From: Rhodocyclaceae bacterium UBA2271
GTDB lineage: Bacteria; Pseudomonadota; Gammaproteobacteria; Burkholderiales; Rhodocyclaceae
Assembly (NCBI GenBank): GCA_002347405.1
Contig: DDXB01000047.1
Location: 1 to 64,000, forward strand
Direction: 5' to 3'
Length of the DNA: 64,000 bases
Shown here one piece after another: positions 10,129 to 18,316 of this stretch. A program made the position numbers and the translations under genes. Below the pieces are notes generated by a model, which was not told the origin of the DNA, did no database searches, and saw only the letters and a list, made by a program, of their open reading frames with translations. Each line of letters starts with the position of its first letter. The first letter of the stretch is position 1.

Positions 10129-10912
10129 CGAGTCGCGCCGGCGTGCTGCGTGCGGCCAGTGCGCGCAAGCCGAGAGCCGGCAACGCGGAGCTGAGTCTTG
10201 CGGGATGGGCGGTGGCCTGCAACATCAATCGTCCCTGACCGTCGTCCTGGTCTGCGCCGAGTCGCACCACCTGGCGCGCGACAGCGGCGGCGACATCCAC
10301 CAGTTCGGCACGTTCATCCAGCAGGGGGTTGATGAGGGGCGCCAGAAAGCTGTAGTGCGTGCAGCCCAGCACCACCCGGTCGACGCCGGACGTCACGAGC
10401 GGATCGATCCTTGCCGCGATTTCTTTGAGAAACGCGGGCGTGTACGCCTGCAAGGTTTCGACATGGGTGGCCCAGCCGGGGCAGGGCACGATATCGACCC
10501 GGGTGCCAGCCGCATGTTGTTCGATCAGCCGGGCCAGCCGCCGGCTGCGCGCCGTCGCTTCGGTGGCCAGCACGGCGATGTGGTGCGACATTGAGGACAG
10601 GGCCGCCGGCTTGACGCCCGGCTCTACGCCGACCACCGGGATTTCCGGTCTGGATATGGAAAGATGATCGCGCAGTGCCTGGATTGACGCCGTGGTGGCG
10701 GTGTTGCAGGCAACCACCACCAGATCGCAGCCCTGATCCGCCAGATGCTGCCCGATGGCGAGCACACGGCCGGTGATGAAACTATCGGGCTTGTCGCCGT
10801 AGGGAACGTGGGCAGAATCGGCCAGATACAGCAGGTCGGCGCGTGGCAGGGCGGCGGCGATGGCCGCCAGCACCGAAAGGCCGCCGAGGCCGGAATCGAA
10901 CACGCCGATCAT
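10118..10912 (-). CDS. murI: Glutamate racemase
   Basis: Cofactor-independent racemase making D-glutamate for peptidoglycan. 264 aa, the usual length. The two catalytic cysteines are C69 in VVACNTATT and C184 in VLGCTHYSF. The N-terminus IGVFDSGLGGLSVL and the DSAHVPYGDKP block are diagnostic. This window thus carries both D-amino-acid racemases (alr at 236). Its last bases overlap the exporter gene on the plus strand. Confidence 0.96.
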   Translation of the reverse strand: MIGVFDSGLGGLSVLAAIAAALPRADLLYLADSAHVPYGDKPDSFITGRVLAIGQHLADQGCDLVVVACNTATTASIQALRDHLSISRPEIPVVGVEPGVKPAALSSMSHHIAVLATEATARSRRLARLIEQHAAGTRVDIVPCPGWATHVETLQAYTPAFLKEIAARIDPLVTSGVDRVVLGCTHYSFLAPLINPLLDERAELVDVAAAVARQVVRLGADQDDGQGRLMLQATAHPARLSSALPALGLRALAARSTPARLVTL

Positions 10913-11276
10913 GTGTTTGCCCGCCCCCCTTTGTGCGCCGTTGGCGCATCCCTCGCTTCGCTCAGGACCGCTGCTGCGCAGCGTCCTGCGGCCTGTGGCC
11001 TTGTGCCTCCCTCGCGGGGGTTATTTCGTGCTCGCTGTGCTCGTCTGTCACGGAGCACTCCGTCGGTAAGGCTGAGCGGGTTGCGCCTGGCGGCGCGTGC
11101 CGCGTTTGCTTGGTAGCCCTCTCCCTCAATCCCTCTCCCGCAAGCGGGAGAGGGAAACTGTCTGTCTCCTCTCTCCCTCAGGGAGAGAGGTCGGGAGAGA
11201 GGGATTGGCCCGGCGCAAACGCTGCTGTGTGTCACGTTCATCGTCGGTGCTGGCGGGTTGGCGCGGGGAATTTGAC
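10913..11276 (+). repeat. Intergenic repeat region with structured repeat, copy 3
   Basis: A 364-bp gene-free gap. Mini-palindromes at about 10925-11000 (tgcgccgttggcgca; ctgctgcgcagcg) match those at about 20817-20868. Then comes the ~120-bp element with GCGTTTGC at 11102-11109 and GCAAACGC at 11215-11222. A degenerate short repeat (gtcggtgctggcgggttgg) follows at about 11245-11263. I see no coding potential. Confidence 0.85.
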
Positions 11277-11759
11277 TCACTGCGGTTTCGCCTTCAGCTG
11301 CATGGTGTCGGCGGTCTGGACCACCTCAAGATGGCGCAGCACATTCTGGCCGAGCAAGGCTTCGGTACCCAGATTCGCCATGACCATCACGCGCACGTCG
11401 CGCACGACGATGCTGCCGAGGCTGAGTTCGCGGGCCTGCGTTTCCTCGGCCTGGGCCAGGCCATTGGCGGTTTGCAAGGTGGTCGGTCTGCCGCGCGGCA
11501 GGTTCAGGCGCTCTGCCATTGCGGTGCCGATGGCGACCGTGCTGGCACCGGTGTCGACCATGAAGGTCACGGCCTGGCCATTGATGGCGCCGGCCACGTA
11601 GAAGTGGCCGTTGCGCGAACGGGGTATTTCGATGCTGGCGGCGCCGTTCTCGGCCACGCCGATCTTGGGTTCGAGTTGTCCATCAATGACGACGTAGAAG
11701 ATGCCGAACAGGATGCACCAGACAATGCCGGCAACGTAGTGTTTGCTGGCAAGGTTCAT
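11277..11759 (-). CDS. Retropepsin-like aspartic protease, membrane-anchored (TIGR02281 type)
   Basis: 160 aa, with one N-terminal membrane segment (YVAGIVWCILFGIFYVVI) and a single retropepsin-like domain carrying the active-site triad DTGAS (D69) and later LLGQNVL. Such single-domain proteases work as homodimers, probably in the periplasm; the substrate is unknown. The gap to fumarase (11760-11822) holds a short repeat. Codon use looks native. Confidence 0.88.
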   Translation of the reverse strand: MNLASKHYVAGIVWCILFGIFYVVIDGQLEPKIGVAENGAASIEIPRSRNGHFYVAGAINGQAVTFMVDTGASTVAIGTAMAERLNLPRGRPTTLQTANGLAQAEETQARELSLGSIVVRDVRVMVMANLGTEALLGQNVLRHLEVVQTADTMQLKAKPQ

Positions 11760-11772
11760 CGGCGGATCGGAA

Positions 11773-11799
11773 GCAAAAGTCGGCGCTGGCGGGACGGCG
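11773..11799 (+). repeat. Short dispersed repeat, intergenic
   Basis: Full copy (gcaaaa + core GTCGGCGCTGGCGGGACGGC) filling most of the 63-bp gap between the fumarase stop and the protease start on the minus strand. Confidence 0.93.
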
Positions 11800-11822
11800 T
11801 TGGGGGCGCGGGGCGATCTGCC

Positions 11823-13370
11823 TCAGGCCACGACCACCGGAATCTTGCCGATCTTTGCCTGCCATTCGCGCGGCCCGGTGTTGTGCACCGAGGTGCCGGT
11901 GGAATCGACGGCGACGGTCACCGGCATGTCGGCCACTTCGAATTCGTAGATCGCTTCCATGCCCAGGTCGGCGAAGGCGACCACCTTGGCCGACTTGATG
12001 GCCTTGGAGACCAGATAGGCGGCGCCACCGACGGCCATCAGGTAAGCCGACTTGTGCTGCCTGATCGACTCAATGGCGGCTGGCCCGCGTTCCGCCTTGC
12101 CGACCATGGAGATGAGGCCGGTTTGCGCCAGCATCATTTCGACGAACTTGTCCATGCGCGTGGCGGTGGTCGGGCCGGCGGGGCCGACGGCTTCGTCGCG
12201 CACCGGATCGACCGGGCCGACATAGTAGATGACGCGATTGGTGAAATCGACCGGCAATTTTTCGCCCTTCTTCAGCATCTCCTGAATGCGCTTGTGCGCG
12301 GCGTCGCGGCCGGTGAACATCTTGCCGTTGAGCAGCAGGGTCTGCCCCGGCTGCCAGGCGGCAACCTCGGCGGGTGTGAGGGTATCGAGATTGACGCGCG
12401 TCGAGGTTTGCGTGTCCGGCGCCCAGGCGACTTGTGGCCATTGATCGAGCCGTGGCGGCGTCAGTTTGGCCGGGCCGGAACCGTCGAGACGGAAATGAAT
12501 GTGCCGGGTCGCAGCGCAGTTGGGAATCAACGCCACCGGCAGGCTGGCGGCGTGCGTCGGGTAATCCATGATCTTGACGTCGAGCACGGTGGTGAGGCCG
12601 CCGAGACCCTGCGCGCCGATGCCGAGCGCATTGACCTTGTCATAGAGTTCGAGGCGCAGTTTCTCGATGCGATTCTGCGCCCCGCGCGCCTTCAATTCAT
12701 CGATATCCACCGGCGCCATCAGCGCCTCTTTCGCCAGCAACATGGCTTTTTCCGGCGTGCCGCCGATGCCGACGCCGAGGATGCCCGGCGGGCACCAGCC
12801 GGCGCCCATCGTCGGCAGGGTTTTCAGCACCCAGTCGACGATCGAATCCGAGGGATTCAGCATGACCATCTTCGCCTTGTTTTCCGAGCCGCCGCCCTTT
12901 GCCGCACAGATCACCTCGACCTGAGCGCCCGCAACCATTTCGGTGTGGATGACGGCGGGGGTGTTGTCCTTGCTGTTGATGCGCTTGCCGGCCGGATCGA
13001 GCAGCACCGAGGCACGCAGCTTGTTGTCGGGATGCAGGTAGGCGCGCCGCACACCTTCATCGACCATCTCCTGGATGGTCAGCGTGGCATCCCATTGCGC
13101 GTGCATGCCGATCTTGAGAAACACCACGGCGATGCCGGTGTCCTGGCAGATCGGCCGCTTGCCTTCGGCGCACAGGCGGCTGTTGGTGAGGATCTGGGCG
13201 ATGGCGTCCTTCGCGGCGGGGCTTTCCTCGCGTTCGTAGGCACGGCCAAGCGCCTGGATGTAGTCGAGCGGGTGGTAGTAGCTGATGAACTGGAAGGCGT
13301 CGAAAATCGACTGGATGAAATCGTCCTGGCGGATGGGCGCGGAAGAGGGGCTTGAGTGCGGTGCGGACAT
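11823..13370 (-). CDS. fumA: Fumarate hydratase, class I (Fe-S)
   Basis: Interconverts fumarate and malate in the TCA cycle using an oxygen-sensitive [4Fe-4S] cluster. 515 aa, with the N-terminal cluster-binding part (KRPICQDTGIAVVFLKIG; a further cysteine in LIPNCAATRHIHF) and the C-terminal fumarase domain (TGRDAAHKRIQEMLKKGEKL; VGPAGPTTATRMDKF). It stands alone, divergent from acs. Confidence 0.95.
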   Translation of the reverse strand: MSAPHSSPSSAPIRQDDFIQSIFDAFQFISYYHPLDYIQALGRAYEREESPAAKDAIAQILTNSRLCAEGKRPICQDTGIAVVFLKIGMHAQWDATLTIQEMVDEGVRRAYLHPDNKLRASVLLDPAGKRINSKDNTPAVIHTEMVAGAQVEVICAAKGGGSENKAKMVMLNPSDSIVDWVLKTLPTMGAGWCPPGILGVGIGGTPEKAMLLAKEALMAPVDIDELKARGAQNRIEKLRLELYDKVNALGIGAQGLGGLTTVLDVKIMDYPTHAASLPVALIPNCAATRHIHFRLDGSGPAKLTPPRLDQWPQVAWAPDTQTSTRVNLDTLTPAEVAAWQPGQTLLLNGKMFTGRDAAHKRIQEMLKKGEKLPVDFTNRVIYYVGPVDPVRDEAVGPAGPTTATRMDKFVEMMLAQTGLISMVGKAERGPAAIESIRQHKSAYLMAVGGAAYLVSKAIKSAKVVAFADLGMEAIYEFEVADMPVTVAVDSTGTSVHNTGPREWQAKIGKIPVVVA

Positions 13371-13683
13371 GGAAAACTCCAGAAGAAGCGCGCGTGGGAA
13401 GGTAAGCGCGGGTGATCGCGTCGGGTCGAACCAGCCGCAAATTCTACACTTCCATCAACACTCAACCCGGAAACTCCGGCAGTGTGAGAGTAAGCCGCAT
13501 GTAAGGTTTGTCGGTTGTAATATTCAGCTAAAATCCACGCTTGAACGCAATCCGGAAGCGCCGGGTGTTGCGGGTTGATCCGGACTCTGCCGGCACGATT
13601 CAAGCACTATTCGAACCACCAGTCAGCAGCATTCAAGTGGCTGGTCTTGGTTTCACAACATTATTGCGAGAGGAGAAACCTCA
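13371..13683. other. Divergent intergenic region fumarase / acs
   Basis: 313 bp without a gene between two divergently read genes, so it must hold both promoters. A strong ribosome site, gagaggag, precedes the acs ATG. I see no clear repeat and no promoter that I would assign with confidence. Confidence 0.6.
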
Positions 13684-15666
13684 ATGAGCGGCATCGAATC
13701 AGTCATGCATGAAGCCCGTGTCTTCCCCCCTTCCGAGGAAGTCGTCAAGCGCGCCACCATCTCCGGCATGGCGGCCTACGATGCCTTGTGCAAGGAAGCC
13801 GAAGAAGATTACCAGGGCTACTGGGGGCGTCTGGCCAAGGAGCACGTGGTATGGCAACAGCCGTTTACCCAAGTGCTGGATGAGTCGAACGCCCCGTTTT
13901 ACAAATGGTTTGCCGATGGCAAGCTGAACGTTTCTTACAACTGTCTCGACAAGAACGTCGAGGCTGGCCTTGGTGACAAGGTGGCCATCATCTTCGAAGC
14001 AGACGACGGCACGGTCACCCCGGTGACCTACAAGGATCTGCTGACCCGCGTCGCCAAGTTTGCCAATGCGCTGAAGGCAAAGGACATCAAGAAGGGTGAT
14101 CGCGTCCTCATCTACATGCCGATGTCCATTGAGGGCATCGTCGCCATGCAGGCGTGTGCCCGCATCGGTGCAATCCATTCGGTGGTGTTCGGTGGCTTCT
14201 CCGCCAAGTCGGTGCAGGAACGCGTGCAGGATGCGGGTGCCGTTGCCGTGATCACCGCCGACGAGCAGTGCCGTGGCGGCAAACGCATACCCCTCAAGCC
14301 GGCCGTCGATGAAGCACTCGCCATGGGCGGCTGCGGCTCGTGCAAGACCGTCTTCGTCGCCAAGCGTACTGGCGGCGCCTGCAACATGGTCGATGGCCGC
14401 GACGTCTGGTGGCATGAGGTTGCCGACAGCCAGCCGGAAATCTGCGAGCCCGAGTGGGTCGAGGCCGAGCATCCGCTGTTCCTGTTGTATACCTCCGGAT
14501 CGACCGGCAAGCCGAAGGGCGTGCAGCACAGCTCCGGCGGCTATCTGCTGCAAGCCATCCTGAGTACGCGCTGGACCTTCGACCTCAAGAAGGACGATAT
14601 CTTCTGGTGCACCGCCGACATCGGCTGGGTTACCGGCCACACCTACATTGCCTATGGCCCGCTGGCCTGCGGCGCCACCGAAATCGTTTTCGAAGGCGTA
14701 CCGACCTATCCGGACGCCGGCCGCTTCTGGCGCATGATCCAGGACCACAAGGCGACGATCTTCTACACCGCGCCGACGGCGATTCGCTCATTGATCAAGG
14801 CCTCCGAAGTCACGCCCGCCACGCATCCGCGCAACTATGACCTCAAGTCGCTGCGCATCCTGGGCTCGGTCGGCGAACCGATCAATCCAGAGGCCTGGAT
14901 GTGGTACTACGAAAACGTCGGCGGCAGCCGTTGCCCGGTGGTGGACACCTTCTGGCAGACCGAGACCGGCGCCCACATGATCACCCCGCTGCCCGGCGCT
15001 ACACCGCTGGTGCCGGGCTCGTGCACCCTGCCGTTCCCGGGCATCCAGGCCGCCATCGTCGATGAGACCGGCCACGATGTCGCCTGGGGGAATGGCGGCT
15101 TCCTGGTCGTCAAGAAACCCTGGCCATCGATGATCCGCACGATTTATGGCGATCCCGAACGCTTCAAGTCGAATTATTACCCGGCCGACTTTGGCGGCAA
15201 TCTCTATCTCGCCGGTGATGGTGCAATTCGTGACGCCAAGACCGGCTACTTCACCATCATGGGCCGCATCGACGACGTGCTGAACGTCTCCGGTCACCGC
15301 ATGGGCACGATGGAAATCGAATCGGCGCTGGTGTCCAATCCGATGGTGGCGGAAGCGGCCGTGGTCGGTCGTCCCGACGACGTGACCGGCGAGGCGATCT
15401 GCGCCTTCGTCGTGCTCAAGCAATCGCGCCCCTCGGGTGAAGAAGCCAAGAGGATCGCCACTGAGCTGCGCAACTGGGTCGGCAAGGAAATCGGCCCGAT
15501 TGCCAAGCCGCGGGACATCCGTTTCGGCGAAAACCTGCCGAAGACGCGTTCCGGCAAGATCATGCGTCGCTTGCTGCGCGCCCTCGCCAAGGGCGAGGAA
15601 ATCACGCAAGATGTGTCTACATTAGAGAATCCCGCGATTCTGGACCAGCTCAAACAGGGCATCTAA
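13684..15666 (+). CDS. acs: Acetyl-CoA synthetase (AMP-forming)
   Basis: Activates acetate to acetyl-CoA via acetyl-AMP. 660 aa. Adenylation motifs: [17 protein letters not shown] (P-loop), [28 protein letters not shown], and the hinge/C-terminal [15 protein letters not shown]. The conserved lysine that is acetylated by Pat-type enzymes is in [12 protein letters not shown]. The gene feeds two-carbon units into central metabolism, consistent with the beta-oxidation genes downstream. A hairpin lies just after the stop. Confidence 0.98.
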   Translation: MSGIESVMHEARVFPPSEEVVKRATISGMAAYDALCKEAEEDYQGYWGRLAKEHVVWQQPFTQVLDESNAPFYKWFADGKLNVSYNCLDKNVEAGLGDKVAIIFEADDGTVTPVTYKDLLTRVAKFANALKAKDIKKGDRVLIYMPMSIEGIVAMQACARIGAIHSVVFGGFSAKSVQERVQDAGAVAVITADEQCRGGKRIPLKPAVDEALAMGGCGSCKTVFVAKRTGGACNMVDGRDVWWHEVADSQPEICEPEWVEAEHPLFLLYTSGSTGKPKGVQHSSGGYLLQAILSTRWTFDLKKDDIFWCTADIGWVTGHTYIAYGPLACGATEIVFEGVPTYPDAGRFWRMIQDHKATIFYTAPTAIRSLIKASEVTPATHPRNYDLKSLRILGSVGEPINPEAWMWYYENVGGSRCPVVDTFWQTETGAHMITPLPGATPLVPGSCTLPFPGIQAAIVDETGHDVAWGNGGFLVVKKPWPSMIRTIYGDPERFKSNYYPADFGGNLYLAGDGAIRDAKTGYFTIMGRIDDVLNVSGHRMGTMEIESALVSNPMVAEAAVVGRPDDVTGEAICAFVVLKQSRPSGEEAKRIATELRNWVGKEIGPIAKPRDIRFGENLPKTRSGKIMRRLLRALAKGEEITQDVSTLENPAILDQLKQGI

Positions 15667-15692
15667 TCCAGAACCAGGACCGGAGGAGGAAC

Positions 15693-15869
15693 ATGATGGG
15701 CGCCCGCCACAAGCGAGCGCCCATTTCATTTGCAGAACCCGTTAGCGAAAACTTGAGCCTTCATGACCGCAAAGCAACAGTGGTTTTCCCCTCATTCTTG
15801 GCCTTGAATCGAGCCAGGCGGCGGCGCAGGATGTGCCTGGAGTCAATCCCGTCCGTTTCGTTGAGGTGA
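15693..15869 (+). CDS. Possible small protein, 58 aa, unknown
   Basis: ATG at 15693 preceded by an excellent ribosome site (ggaggagg, 15681-15688). It encodes MMGARHKRAPISF... ending in an arginine-rich stretch (NRARRRRRMCLESIPS). Its stop at 15867-15869 is 3 nt before the next ATG, which would allow translational coupling. I do not recognise it. Against it: it overlaps the candidate acs terminator, and its composition does not look clearly protein-like. Confidence 0.35.
   Translation: MMGARHKRAPISFAEPVSENLSLHDRKATVVFPSFLALNRARRRRRMCLESIPSVSLR
15696..15724 (+). terminator. Candidate terminator hairpin after acs
   Basis: Eight-bp perfect stem atgggcgc (15696-15703) / gcgcccat (15717-15724), 13-nt loop, followed by a short T-rich run (ttcattt). 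The T-tract is weak. The hairpin overlaps the start of a possible small reading frame with a good ribosome site, so it could also be a regulatory leader. Confidence 0.5.
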
Positions 15870-15872
15870 ACC

Positions 15873-16091
15873 ATGATCATCCAGTCGGTTGAACTGGTGG
15901 CGCTGCCGGATGCGCCTGCCTATCAGGAAAAAATTTATCGCGCCCATCTGGATACCGGTGAGGACGTGGATCTGTTTCAGCAGCACTGGGATGTGCCGCT
16001 GCCGCCAGAGTCACTGGTGGGCTTGACCCCCACCGAAGCGCGCCGCAAGCGCGCCGAAAAAATGCTGGCCGCCGCCGCCGGCGTTCATTGA
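15873..16091 (+). CDS. Small conserved-looking hypothetical protein (72 aa)
   Basis: Starts MIIQSVELVALPDAPAYQEK after a ribosome site (ttgaggtg). Soluble, acidic in the middle (HLDTGEDVDLFQQHWDVPLP) and helical at the end (LTPTEARRKRAEKMLAAAAG). No membrane segment, cysteine motif or domain that I recognise. Codon use matches the neighbours, so I believe it is real. It is probably read from the acs side. Confidence 0.65.
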   Translation: MIIQSVELVALPDAPAYQEKIYRAHLDTGEDVDLFQQHWDVPLPPESLVGLTPTEARRKRAEKMLAAAAGVH

Positions 16092-16172
16092 CCCGATTTC
16101 CTGTTATTGACTCAAGCTCTGCGTGGCGCTGCCGTTACAGGCGTATCCGGTGGAATTTGAGGGGAGGTAGTC

Positions 16173-16448
16173 GTGGTCGTGACCAATCATCAACGCAGTA
16201 CTGCCATCGTGATTCGCAATGACGGCAGCAAGGTAACTCTGGTGCCGATGAAAAGCGGCAAGCTGTCCGCGCGTACCGTGAGTTTTGCGGAATTTCGCAA
16301 CGAGTGGCGTGAGACCGGATATGCGCTGTCAATTGCGCTGACCACCTTCCTGTCGCACATCATGAAGTGGGGCGCGTCACTCGAAGCTGCGCGCGGACTG
16401 GAAAAATTGGCCGCCCGCGATCGCTTCGTGGTGGCCAGCCTGTTCTGA
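16173..16448 (+). CDS. Hypothetical protein (91 aa)
   Basis: GTG start at 16173 chosen because ggggagg (16161-16167) lies 5 nt upstream. The N-terminal half looks like two beta hairpins (STAIVIRNDGSKVTLVPMK), the rest is helical (WRETGYALSIALTTFLSHIM; LEAARGLEKLAARDRF). Not recognised. A short dispersed repeat lies 26 nt after the stop. Confidence 0.6.
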   Translation: MVVTNHQRSTAIVIRNDGSKVTLVPMKSGKLSARTVSFAEFRNEWRETGYALSIALTTFLSHIMKWGASLEAARGLEKLAARDRFVVASLF

Positions 16449-16473
16449 TCCGCGCCGGCCTGCGGCCAACGCA

Positions 16474-16496
16474 ATAATCGGCGCTGGCGGGACGGC
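16474..16496 (+). repeat. Short dispersed repeat, intergenic
   Basis: Core match TCGGCGCTGGCGGGACGGC, with aata in place of aaaag upstream. It sits between the 91-aa gene and the porin. Confidence 0.85.
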
Positions 16497-16576
16497 ACCG
16501 CCAGCTGGAAGTGGCGTGGCAGACAGCAAAGGCCGTGCTAGTCTTTGCCCATCTTCACATCTCAGGTGCTTTCATC

Positions 16577-17797
16577 ATGTATCGCAAAACCGGGATGACA
16601 ACACTGCTATTGGCAGCATTGTCCTGTGGCAATACCTGGGCTACCCAACCTGACGAAATCTCGTCTTTGTCAGTGCGCGGTTTCGGTACCTTGGGTGTGG
16701 CGCGCTCATCTTCGGATCATGCCGAGTTTGCGCGCGATTTTTCTCAACCCAAAGGTATCAAGGGCGGCCAATGGTCGGGGCGCATCGATAGCATTCTTGG
16801 TTTGCAGGCCAACTGGCAGGCTACTTCACAGCTCGAACTGGTGGGGCAGCTCGTCAGCCGCTATCGCTACGACGAGAGTCGCGACCCTGAAGTAATGTGG
16901 GCGTTCGCCAAGTGGGAGCCGGATGCCCGGGTGGCCCTGCGTGCCGGACGGATAGGCGCGGATTTCATGATGCTGGCCGATTCGCGGCTGGTCGGATATT
17001 CGAGCCTGACGGTGCGTCCCCCGACCGATTTTTTCGGCCCGCTGTTTTTTTCCCATTTCGATGGCGCCGATGCCAGCCTGACCTGGCCGCTGGGCAAGGG
17101 CTTGGTCCGTGGCAAACTGTTTGGCGGCACGATAAGTGAAAAAACGCCATTGGCCTTAGAGCTATGGGATACCAGCGGTGCGTCGACGCGCGGACTGGTG
17201 CTTGATTACCTGACCGGTCCATGGCAGTTGCGTGCCAGTACGGCATATGTCGGCTATTCTAATGACATACAATATGCCCGGCGACTTGCCGATCTTCTGC
17301 GTGGTACCGCCGTCCCCAGCGCCAGCATCGCCGCCGATGCCCTGAAAGTTGCCGGCACCACGACGCGCTACGATACATTGGGTGTGGTCTATGACGCCGG
17401 ACCATTGCAGGTGCAGGCCATGCTCAACAGCATCCGACATGAGGCGGGCTATTTGCACAACTCCCACGCGGGCTACCTGTTGGCGGGTTACCGGCTTGGG
17501 ACGGTGACGCCGTATGCCGGTGTGTCGTGGTGGAAGAGCAAGCTGAAATCCCCGTCGACCGGGCTGGCCGATCCAGACTTGAATGATGCTTTCGATTTCG
17601 TCATGGGGACGACAGTGGCCGATCAGACCACCTACACACTGGGTGCGCGCTGGAGCCTGTGCAGAAATACTGCAATCAAGTTGCAGTGGGACGCCATTCG
17701 CGGCAGCGCGGCATCAAAACTTCCCTTCGTCCGCAGCCAGCCGGACTGGAACGGGCGCACCAATGTCATTTCGGCTGTCGTCGATTTCATTTTCTGA
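16577..17797 (+). CDS. Outer-membrane porin-like beta-barrel protein
   Basis: 406 aa from the ATG at 16577. A signal peptide (TTLLLAALSCGNTWA, cleavage before TQPDE) precedes alternating strands rich in aromatic and polar residues. The last residue is phenylalanine (VVDFIF), the usual outer-membrane assembly signal. The fold looks like a general or carbohydrate porin, but I cannot name the substrate. The next gene starts 4 nt after the stop, so the two are probably one transcript together with the GGDEF-EAL gene. A longer start at 16511 would place non-signal sequence in front. Confidence 0.8.
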   Translation: MYRKTGMTTLLLAALSCGNTWATQPDEISSLSVRGFGTLGVARSSSDHAEFARDFSQPKGIKGGQWSGRIDSILGLQANWQATSQLELVGQLVSRYRYDESRDPEVMWAFAKWEPDARVALRAGRIGADFMMLADSRLVGYSSLTVRPPTDFFGPLFFSHFDGADASLTWPLGKGLVRGKLFGGTISEKTPLALELWDTSGASTRGLVLDYLTGPWQLRASTAYVGYSNDIQYARRLADLLRGTAVPSASIAADALKVAGTTTRYDTLGVVYDAGPLQVQAMLNSIRHEAGYLHNSHAGYLLAGYRLGTVTPYAGVSWWKSKLKSPSTGLADPDLNDAFDFVMGTTVADQTTYTLGARWSLCRNTAIKLQWDAIRGSAASKLPFVRSQPDWNGRTNVISAVVDFIF

Positions 17798-17801
17798 CAG
17801 C

Positions 17802-18227
17802 ATGGCCCTCCGCACCATTCTCCTCAGCCTGATCCTGATGCTGCTGGCGCCACACGCGGCAGCCGATCTGGTGGTGGTTGCCAACCCGAAGAGTGGCATC
17901 GAGCGTCTGTCGCAGGACGAAGTCATCAACATCTATCTGGGGCGTTACCGCCGGCTGGCTTCCGGCATCACTGCCGAGCCGGTCGATCTGGCGGGCGATG
18001 TCGAACAGAAGGCGCGGTTTTACCGTCGCCTGGTGGGCAAGACCCAGGCCGAGATCAATGCCTACTGGGCGCGCCTTATATTTTCCGGCAGAACGCGTCC
18101 GCCGCAGGTTGCGGAAAATGTCGAGGCGGCCCTGGATTACGTTGCCGCCCGTCCCGGTGCACTGGCTTATGTCGAGCGAGCCCAGGTCGACAAACGGGTG
18201 CGGATTGTTTTCGAGATGGGTGAATAG
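17802..18227 (+). CDS. Small periplasmic PBP-like (phosphate-binding-like) protein
   Basis: 141 aa with signal peptide (LRTILLSLILMLLAPHAAA). The mature part has VVVANPKSGIERLSQDEVIN and IYLGRYRRLASG, typical of the short PstS-like domain found beside signalling proteins rather than in ABC uptake systems. There is no ABC ATPase or permease nearby. It lies 4 nt after the porin and 89 nt before a GGDEF-EAL protein with a periplasmic domain, so it may present a ligand to that sensor (inference). Confidence 0.8.
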   Translation: MALRTILLSLILMLLAPHAAADLVVVANPKSGIERLSQDEVINIYLGRYRRLASGITAEPVDLAGDVEQKARFYRRLVGKTQAEINAYWARLIFSGRTRPPQVAENVEAALDYVAARPGALAYVERAQVDKRVRIVFEMGE

Positions 18228-18316
18228 CCAGGCATGAGCTCACTTCGCAAACCTTGGCTGCAGCCGGCTCTTTCCTCGAGCGGCAGAACCACTTGGGACG
18301 GCCCGGCGGACGTCTT

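Noticed and set aside
11097..13355. 752-codon plus-strand frame over the protease and fumarase genes
   Set aside because: Runs through an intergenic repeat and two well-supported minus-strand genes; His/Arg/Gly-rich shadow composition.
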